From Pyrodictiaceae archaeon (GTDB taxonomy: Archaea; Thermoproteota; Thermoprotei_A; Sulfolobales; Pyrodictiaceae): a stretch of DNA of 7,529 nucleotides. Where the stretch lies: positions 1 through 7,529 of the forward strand of contig JALUFI010000304.1 of assembly GCA_027043685.1 (NCBI GenBank). Reading direction: 5' to 3'. Positions within the stretch are counted from its first letter, which is position 1; every line of letters begins with the position of its first letter. Below, piece after piece: positions 1-5,026 of this stretch. Under the pieces are notes generated by a model, which worked only from the letters and a program-made list of their open reading frames with translations, was not told where the DNA came from and ran no database searches. The position numbers and the translations under genes were made by a program.

Positions 1-811
1 CAACCAAGCGTATCAGTGTCTTGGGCTTCCCCATTATCTCGAGAATCTTCTCCACCACCTCTCTGTTGCTCCTCTCGTTGCCCCCCGGCACGTTGTAGGC
101 CTCCCCCGGCACCCCCTTCTCGATGACCGTTAGGAGGGCGTCCGCGAAGTCCTCGACGTAGAGCCAGTCCCTGCGCTGCCACCCCCCGCCGTAGAGCGGT
201 ATGGGTTTATCGTGGAGCGCCCTTATGATTGTCCGGGGTATGAGCTTCTCCGGGTACTGGTAGGGCCCATAGTTGTTGCAGGGCCGCACTACTATGACGG
301 GGACGCGGTACGTCCTCCAGTAGCTCTGGGCGAGTAGGTCCCCCGAAGCCTTGCTCGCGGCGTAGGGGCTGCTGGGCCGGAAGCAGTCATCCTCGCCCGC
401 GGGCGGCAGGCCCCAGCGGTCCCCGTAGACCTCGTCGGTGCTGATGTGAACCACCCGGGGCACCCCGAGCCTCCTCGCGGCCTCGAGGAGGTGGAACACG
501 CCCTCCACGTTCGTCTTTATGAAGGGAGCGGGCTCGTAGATGCTCCTGTCGACATGTGTCTCAGCCGCGAAGTTAACCACAACGTCGGGCTCGAAGCCCC
601 TGATGGTCTCCACCAGCTTCTCCTCGTCCAGGAGGTCGCCCCGGACGAACCGGAACCGGGGATCCCCACGCACGTCGTGGAGGTTCTCGAGGCGCCCCGC
701 ATAGGTCAGCTTATCGTAGACGAGCACCTCGGCGTCGCCGCGGAGCCGGAGCACGCGGCGCACAAAGTTGCTCCCCATGAAGCCCGCTCCGCCCACGACG
801 AGGAGCCTCAC
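1..811 (-). CDS. rfbB: dTDP-glucose 4,6-dehydratase (RmlB), 3' end cut by window edge
   Basis: This enzyme converts dTDP-D-glucose to dTDP-4-keto-6-deoxy-D-glucose, the second step towards dTDP-L-rhamnose, in the cytoplasm with bound NAD+. I translated 270 codons by hand; the frame runs off the left edge, so about 60 C-terminal residues of a usual ~330 are missing. Visible family features are the Rossmann motif GGAGFMG (7-13), the NAD-binding stretch YDKLTYAG (32-39), the catalytic TDE triad (125-127), the YxxxK pair Y150/K154, and the RmlB signature NNYGPYQYPEKLIP (179-192). All catalytic residues expected in this part are intact. The GTG start at 811-809 places the Rossmann strand at the N-terminus and overlaps the upstream TGA as GTGA, so translation is probably coupled to rfbA. 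An SD-like GGGGTGG lies 6 nt upstream. A UDP-sugar epimerase is unlikely because the TDE and NNYGPYQ motifs are specific to the dehydratase. Confidence 0.97.
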   Translation of the reverse strand, partial: MRLLVVGGAGFMGSNFVRRVLRLRGDAEVLVYDKLTYAGRLENLHDVRGDPRFRFVRGDLLDEEKLVETIRGFEPDVVVNFAAETHVDRSIYEPAPFIKTNVEGVFHLLEAARRLGVPRVVHISTDEVYGDRWGLPPAGEDDCFRPSSPYAASKASGDLLAQSYWRTYRVPVIVVRPCNNYGPYQYPEKLIPRTIIRALHDKPIPLYGGGWQRRDWLYVEDFADALLTVIEKGVPGEAYNVPGGNERSNREVVEKILEIMGKPKTLIRLV

Positions 812-1908
812 CGGGCACCACCCCTCTCGAGCGCAACCACCGCCCTCTCACCAACCACGAGCCGGTGCCCCCTCGGCACAGCCTCACTAGCCTCCACGGC
901 AGCGCCCGCGCCAACCAGGCTATCCACAATCCTGCCCGCGTCCCGGAGCACGACATCATCCATAACCACGCTGTTCTCTATCTCCACGCGCTCCAGGCGG
1001 CTCCCCCTACCAATACTCGTGTAGGGCCCCACATAGCTCCCCGAGCCTATGACGGCGCCGCTGCAGATGTAGGCGGGGCCACGAACCACAGCCCCAGCCT
1101 CGACAACCGCACCCTCCTCCACGACCACGCGGCCCTCGACGACCGCGCCAGGCTCCACCCTGCCCAGGACACGTCTCTCACGCAGACGCTCATCCAGGAG
1201 AAGCCGGTTAGCGTCAAGAATATCCCTAGGCGTCCCCGTGTCCTTCCACCAGCCACGGACAACCGCGTACTCGACCCGGAGCCCCCAGTCGATGAGGCGC
1301 TGAAGCGCATCCGTTATCTCCAGCTCGCCCCTCCAGCTCGGCCGCAGCCCCTCGATAGCGCGGAAGATGTGCGGGGGCCGGAACATGTAGACCCCGACCA
1401 ACGCGTACCTGCTAGGCGGCACCCGTGGCTTCTCCACGAAGCCCACGAGGCGGCCGCTCTCATCGAACCGGGCCACGCCGAAGCGCCTAGGGTCCTCAAC
1501 CTCAGCGAGCAACACCATCGCGTCGGCATCGCTCTCCAGGAACCTCTCAACGTACCTCCTTATCCCGCCAGCCAGTATGTTGTCGCCGAGATACACGACG
1601 AAAGGCTCATCACCAACATAGTCCTTGGCGAGGTAAACGGCGTGGGCAAGCCCATACGGGTACCCCTGGTAGATGTAGGTTATATCGAGGCCAAGCCAGC
1701 CGCCATCACCATAGTACTCCACGACGCGCAGCGGAGACAACGTGCCAAGAATAACCGCAACCTCCCGCACACCCGCGTCACGGAGATCCTCAAGCACCCA
1801 CTGGGAGACAGGCTTCCCGGCCACCCGTATCAACTGCTTGGGACCGGTATGCGTCAGGGGCCGGAGCCTAGTGCCGAGACCCCCGTGCAGAACCACGCCC
1901 TTAACCAA
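808..1908 (-). CDS. rfbA: Glucose-1-phosphate thymidylyltransferase, long archaeal form with beta-helix tail
   Basis: This enzyme makes dTDP-glucose and pyrophosphate from dTTP and glucose-1-phosphate, the entry step to dTDP-rhamnose. The 366-residue protein has an N-terminal nucleotidyltransferase domain (about 1-240). It shows the nucleotide loop GGLGTRLRPLT (9-19), the conserved Lys of PKQL (K24), the metal Asp in YLGDN (D109), the sugar-site EKP (159-161), GELEITDA (194-201) and the second metal Asp in KDTGTP (D223). Residues about 247-335 form a left-handed beta-helix of hexapeptide repeats, including IGSGSYVGPYTSIG (287-300), as in the RmlA-long group of archaea and actinobacteria rather than the ~290-residue bacterial RmlA. 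Residue 28 is Arg where the family normally has Pro. The start is TTG at 1908; no other ATG, GTG or TTG lies in frame between it and the gap, and none downstream would keep the loop. No clear SD is visible. It ends in TGA overlapping the rfbB start. Fine specificity (dTTP versus UTP) is inferred. Confidence 0.95.
   Translation of the reverse strand: MVKGVVLHGGLGTRLRPLTHTGPKQLIRVAGKPVSQWVLEDLRDAGVREVAVILGTLSPLRVVEYYGDGGWLGLDITYIYQGYPYGLAHAVYLAKDYVGDEPFVVYLGDNILAGGIRRYVERFLESDADAMVLLAEVEDPRRFGVARFDESGRLVGFVEKPRVPPSRYALVGVYMFRPPHIFRAIEGLRPSWRGELEITDALQRLIDWGLRVEYAVVRGWWKDTGTPRDILDANRLLLDERLRERRVLGRVEPGAVVEGRVVVEEGAVVEAGAVVRGPAYICSGAVIGSGSYVGPYTSIGRGSRLERVEIENSVVMDDVVLRDAGRIVDSLVGAGAAVEASEAVPRGHRLVVGERAVVALERGGAR
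818..824 (-). promoter_or_regulatory. Shine-Dalgarno-like site for rfbB
   Basis: On the minus strand this reads GGGGTGG, followed after 6 nt by the GTG start of rfbB. It matches the GGTG half of the archaeal anti-SD complement GGAGGTGA, lies inside the end of rfbA, and supports the choice of the GTG start. Confidence 0.5.
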
Positions 1909-1996
1909 GCCCGCCCAGCCCCAGGGGAGCCCGGGGCCGCCTTGCCCTGGGCTAATAGCTACTGAGTGACCCGCTCCGCCTCCCCCGGGGCTAGGG
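1909..1996 (-). other. 88-bp intergenic gap upstream of rfbA
   Basis: This is the only non-coding stretch in the window, between the methyltransferase stop (TAG) and the TTG of rfbA. It is very GC-rich. It holds a 6-bp inverted repeat (GCCCAG at 1913-1918 with CTGGGC at 1947-1952) enclosing C and G runs that could pair further. The one AT-richer pocket, GTAGCTATTAG on the minus strand (about 1952-1962), sits about 45 nt before the TTG. It is only a poor match to a crenarchaeal TATA box, although the spacing would suit a start site some 20 nt before the gene. There is no T-rich tract that would suggest an archaeal terminator. An internal promoter or an mRNA processing site is possible but not shown. 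Confidence 0.4.
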
Positions 1997-2752
1997 CTAC
2001 TTGAAGACGACCCCTATGCCGTAGCCTCCCTGGCCCCAGTCACGCACTATCTCGAGGTACTTGCCGCGGGGGAGCCTCTGCTTTAGCTCGCGCCAGAACC
2101 TGGGTACGCCTCCAACCATCTCGGGGGGCCCGGGCACTATGTCGTGGAACGCTATTATCCCGCCCTCGCGGACCAGGGGGCTGTAGAGCTCGTAGTCGCG
2201 TTTCACTCCCTCGTACCGGTGATCCCCGTCTATGAACAGGAAATCTATCTTCCTGCCCTGGAGTATTTCTTTGAGCCTCTGCAGGGTCTCGATGCTGTGG
2301 GAGTCGCCTCGTAGCAGGTGGAGCTCCTGGCCCGGGAGCGCGAGGCGGCGATAGAGGGGGGCCTTGAGGCGGGGATAGCCGCCGCCGAAGAGGCCGCCGG
2401 GTAGGTCTATGCTCACTATGGTCGCGTCGGGGGCCGCTGCCCTGGTCCATATGAAGAGTGTTCCTCCCCTAGCGGTGCCTATCTCCACGACAACGCGTGG
2501 CCGCGTATCCGCGACGAGGCGGGCAAGGGCCTCTATTTCTTCACGTATCTGCATGGGCTCTATCAGCTTGGCTATAATGCTGTCTGAGAAGAGAAAGGAG
2601 ATTGCCTCCTCAACGCTCCCTATACCCCGGAGCCTATGTGCTGCGAGGGGCAGGGACAGTAGGCTCACAAGCCCCGTGCGGTTGTCGAGGCTCGTGGCTG
2701 CGTAGACCAGTGCTTTGTATAGCAGGCTCCTCTTAGCCGCGCCGGCGCTCAT
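1997..2752 (-). CDS. Class I SAM-dependent methyltransferase, Methyltransf_24/CmcI type (sugar O-methyltransferase?)
   Basis: This is probably a cytoplasmic O-methyltransferase. The 251-residue protein has an N-terminal helical leader (about 1-85) containing PMQIREEI (66-73), then a Rossmann-like core: SAM motif I VVVEIGTARGGT (87-98), an acidic motif after strand 2 SIDLPGG (114-120), GDS (149-151), the Methyltransf_24 hallmark DFLFIDGDHRYEGVKRDYELY (170-190), and GGIIAFHD (197-204). The D175/D177/H178 and H203/D204 positions match where related metal-dependent enzymes hold a divalent ion. This superfamily includes CmcI and rhamnosyl O-methyltransferases, and glycan clusters commonly carry members. 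With dTDP-rhamnose genes next door, a rhamnose or other sugar hydroxyl is a plausible acceptor, but this is inference from context. The ATG start is backed by GGAGG 7 nt upstream and overlaps the end of the upstream glycosyltransferase by 20 bp. The fold is near certain; the substrate is unknown. Confidence 0.88.
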   Translation of the reverse strand: MSAGAAKRSLLYKALVYAATSLDNRTGLVSLLSLPLAAHRLRGIGSVEEAISFLFSDSIIAKLIEPMQIREEIEALARLVADTRPRVVVEIGTARGGTLFIWTRAAAPDATIVSIDLPGGLFGGGYPRLKAPLYRRLALPGQELHLLRGDSHSIETLQRLKEILQGRKIDFLFIDGDHRYEGVKRDYELYSPLVREGGIIAFHDIVPGPPEMVGGVPRFWRELKQRLPRGKYLEIVRDWGQGGYGIGVVFK

Positions 2753-3956
2753 CTCCCGGCCTCCTTCCCCTGGGCTGGTGCCGCGGCTGGCCCCCTATTG
2801 CCTCCACTGCTTCCCCGGCTCGGCGGCTTGGCCCCCGGAGGAGGCGGCGTATGTAGTGGAGCGAGAGCCGTAGCCCCCCATACCTCACTGCTTCCTGGAC
2901 GGGTCTTGATGGGTGAGCTAGCTTGTAGCGGAGCGCCCAGAGGGCGAGCGTGCCGCCAAGCCCGGCGAGGAGCCCCTTCGGGAGCCTGCGCCGGGGCAGT
3001 CGCGGAGCCAGGCGCAGGGCATCCCGGACAGCGAAGGCTAGGTGCTTTCTACGCGCCGCTGCGCCGTAGATGCTGTAGACTAGGAGCCTTACGAGGAACG
3101 CGGATAGGCCTATGTACTGGTAGTCGAGTAGGAGCGCGTTCTTCGCGTAGTGGTAGCCCGTCTCCAGCCTCGGCGAGCGCTTCGGGGGGCTCCGGCGCTG
3201 CGTGCCGCCCCTCGCGTGCCAGACGAGGAAACGCCTAAGCACATACACGGGGTAGCCGCGGCTCCAGGCGCGGAGGGAGAACTCGGTGTCCTCGAAGTAT
3301 ATGACGTAGCGGTTCTCGAGCACCCCTATGTCCTCCAGGACGTCGCCCCGCACAGCTGCGGCTGCGAAGCACACGGCTGGCACAGGGTAGAGTAGGGGGA
3401 GCCTCCCGAGGAGCCGCTCCACCGCGTCGCTGCGCTTCACGCAGCACAGCATGTCGACAGCATTACCGAGCCTGTCCACGACGGCCCCTATCCCGTCGAC
3501 TACGTCAAACCCGTCGCCGGAGACAGTGGCTAGCCCGACGACGGGCAGCTTCTCGAGGACGAGGTCAATGATGCGGTAAAGGTTCCTACTGGTTACCCTC
3601 GTGTCGGGGTTTATGAAGAGTATTCTTCTATCCTTCAGTCCTCCGAGGACGCGCTTTGCAAGCATGAGTGCCAGGTTGTTTGCGGGGGCGAAGCCGAGGT
3701 TACGGTCCAGCCTGGCCGCTATGTACTGTGCGTCGCTGCCCCGGATAACGCTGAGCATTTTCTCGAAGCCCTTGTCGCCGGACGCGTTGTCGACAACTAC
3801 TATGAGCACCCGGCGTAGGTCGTAGTCTTGCTCCACAAGGCTCCTCGCGAGCTGCTCAGCGTAGGCCTCAGCGTTGTAGAGCACGACGACAACCACCATC
3901 CTCGGCTCAACGCCCACCAGCAGCCTCTTCTCCAGCCTGGTCAAGGCCTCCTGCAC
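2733..3956 (-). CDS. Family 2 glycosyltransferase, rhamnosyltransferase-like
   Basis: This is an inverting GT-A enzyme expected to add a nucleotide-activated sugar to a growing lipid-linked glycan at the cytoplasmic membrane face. In the 407 residues, the catalytic domain begins near residue 20 with MVVVVVLYNAE. It continues with VVDNASGD (54-61), RNLGFAPANN (85-94), the metal-site INPDT (115-119), the FEDTEFSLRAWSRGY block (221-235) with the likely catalytic acid, and HARGGT (247-252). The YHYAKNALLL segment (268-277) is typical of the WbbL/RgpF-like rhamnosyltransferases, which fits the adjacent dTDP-rhamnose genes; the exact sugar is not proven. Two moderately hydrophobic helices (about 281-300 and 329-345) may hold it to the membrane. 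The last ~30 residues are strongly basic. The start is uncertain: GTG at 3956 (used here), TTG at 3944 giving a TTGA overlap, and ATG at 3899 all keep the domain. It overlaps both neighbours. Confidence 0.9.
   Translation of the reverse strand: MQEALTRLEKRLLVGVEPRMVVVVVLYNAEAYAEQLARSLVEQDYDLRRVLIVVVDNASGDKGFEKMLSVIRGSDAQYIAARLDRNLGFAPANNLALMLAKRVLGGLKDRRILFINPDTRVTSRNLYRIIDLVLEKLPVVGLATVSGDGFDVVDGIGAVVDRLGNAVDMLCCVKRSDAVERLLGRLPLLYPVPAVCFAAAAVRGDVLEDIGVLENRYVIYFEDTEFSLRAWSRGYPVYVLRRFLVWHARGGTQRRSPPKRSPRLETGYHYAKNALLLDYQYIGLSAFLVRLLVYSIYGAAARRKHLAFAVRDALRLAPRLPRRRLPKGLLAGLGGTLALWALRYKLAHPSRPVQEAVRYGGLRLSLHYIRRLLRGPSRRAGEAVEAIGGQPRHQPRGRRPGDERRRG
2760..2764 (-). promoter_or_regulatory. Shine-Dalgarno site for the methyltransferase
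   Basis: GGAGG on the minus strand, 7 nt before the ATG at 2752. It lies inside the 3' end of the upstream glycosyltransferase gene and fixes the methyltransferase start. Confidence 0.75.
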
Positions 3957-5026
3957 TCCTCCGCAAGCAGCCTGGCGAACTCGCGTGGACTGCGCGCCTC
4001 GGCTACCTTGCCGTGGCGCCGGGCTAGGCGCCGGAGGCCTTCAAGGGCCTCACTGGAGGCGATAATCCTCTTGCCAGGAAACCGGAGGTAGTAAAGCATC
4101 TTCGTGCTGACACCGCTCATGGTGAACATAGGCGCTGCCAGCACGTCGGCGCTGCAGGCGTAGGGGTCGGGGTTGTCGACGTAGCCGAGAAGCTCCACCG
4201 CTACCTCCGTCTTCGCGGCTGCTTCGCGGATAGCCCTGGCTGCCTGGGGCGGTGCCTTGCCGGCTAGGAGTAGCCGTATCCTCCTCCCAGTAGCCCTCGA
4301 GGCGGCCGCGGCGGCAGCTACTAGGTACAATGCGGCCTCGAGGTTCTGGGGCGCCTCGAGGCTCCCTACGAAGAACACCTTACACTCCCCGTCCCGTCTC
4401 CCGCCGAGGGCTTCGCAGTCCACGGCATTGGCCATGGCCTCCGGCAGCCTAAAGGGTATGGATACTACTCTTGCCACGCGGTAGCTCTCCCTAAGCTTGC
4501 GCTCCATCTCGGGGCTGAGCGCAACCACGGCATCGGCCAGGCGGTAGACGAGGCCCTCGAGCACCCGGAGCAGCCGGGCAGCCCCGTGGAGGCCCTTCCT
4601 CTCAGCCCTCTCAGCGAACAACATGTGGGGCTCCAGCACCATGGGGGCCTTTACGCCAAGGAGGCGCGCGAGCAGCATTGTGGGGGCGAGCAACGGGCTC
4701 CCGATAAGCACGGTGTCTGCTCTCCGCAGCACCCTGGCCAGCCTCACCGTGTTGATGACCTGCGAGGCGGTGAGCCGCATGTAGTGAAGGAGGCGTGGCC
4801 CCCGCTGGTTCCCTGGGAGCGGTACGGCTACCACGTTGCCCCATAGACGCCTTGGCCGGTAGCATTTGTCTCCGCAGCCCCCCTCAGTATACTCCAGGAG
4901 CACCACGCTGCCGTAGAGCTTACCAAGTGTTTCAACGAGGTTGAGCATTCGTATAAAGTAGCCGTTGCTAGCGCTCTCCACGGGCCCGAAGGAGACCACT
5001 ACCAGGAGTCGCCGCGCCGCCTTCAA
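3941..5026 (-). CDS. Family 4 glycosyltransferase (GT-B fold)
   Basis: This is a retaining-type glycosyltransferase that probably transfers a sugar from a nucleotide donor to a lipid-linked glycan. The 361 residues split into an N-terminal acceptor half and a C-terminal donor half. N-terminal features are strand LLVVVSFGP (7-15), the NGYFIRMLNL helix start (21-30), LEPHMLF (131-137) and VVALSPEME (167-175). C-terminal features are FFVGSLEAPQNLEAA (218-232), LLLAGKAPP (252-260), LLGYVDNPDPY (279-289), SGVSTKMLYYL (304-314) and SSEALEGL (324-331). The last two follow the GT4 pattern of a K-x-L-E-Y segment followed by ALEGL, but Glu is replaced by Tyr at 312. Length is normal for GT4. The TTG start at 5026 is supported by GGAGG 6 nt upstream and by leaving only a few residues before strand 1; it puts the first 59 bp inside the upstream membrane protein gene. 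Its stop overlaps the family 2 enzyme by 16 bp. Donor and acceptor are not identifiable. Confidence 0.88.
   Translation of the reverse strand: MKAARRLLVVVSFGPVESASNGYFIRMLNLVETLGKLYGSVVLLEYTEGGCGDKCYRPRRLWGNVVAVPLPGNQRGPRLLHYMRLTASQVINTVRLARVLRRADTVLIGSPLLAPTMLLARLLGVKAPMVLEPHMLFAERAERKGLHGAARLLRVLEGLVYRLADAVVALSPEMERKLRESYRVARVVSIPFRLPEAMANAVDCEALGGRRDGECKVFFVGSLEAPQNLEAALYLVAAAAAASRATGRRIRLLLAGKAPPQAARAIREAAAKTEVAVELLGYVDNPDPYACSADVLAAPMFTMSGVSTKMLYYLRFPGKRIIASSEALEGLRRLARRHGKVAEARSPREFARLLAEECRRP

Noticed and set aside
446..1024. Plus-strand open frame of 192 codons across the rfbA/rfbB junction
   Set aside because: It is antisense to two well-supported genes; low-complexity composition and no motif.
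1061..1170. DNA repeat within the 3' part of rfbA
   Set aside because: The periodicity comes from hexapeptide repeats of the left-handed beta-helix; it is protein-level, not a DNA repeat array.
1913..1952. Hairpin before rfbA as a transcription terminator
   Set aside because: Archaeal terminators are T-rich; no T tract follows, and 6-bp arms in such GC-rich DNA can arise by chance.
1952..1962. TATA box for rfbA
   Set aside because: GTAGCTATTAG is a poor match to the crenarchaeal consensus and no BRE purine pair is convincing; mentioned only as part of the gap.
865..1965. 367-codon open frame on the plus strand opposite rfbA
   Set aside because: It is in exact codon register with rfbA, so a stop would need TTA, CTA or TCA in rfbA, which are avoided there. 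The translation is Pro/His/Arg-rich with no recognisable domain, whereas rfbA has a complete family signature.
2040..2450. Second minus-strand open frame inside the methyltransferase
   Set aside because: Shifted reading of the SAM-binding core, Pro/Arg-rich, no features of its own.
2798..3238. Plus-strand open frame opposite the GT2 C-terminal half
   Set aside because: Ala/Gly/Arg-rich translation typical of GC-rich antisense; the GT2 frame is supported by motifs.
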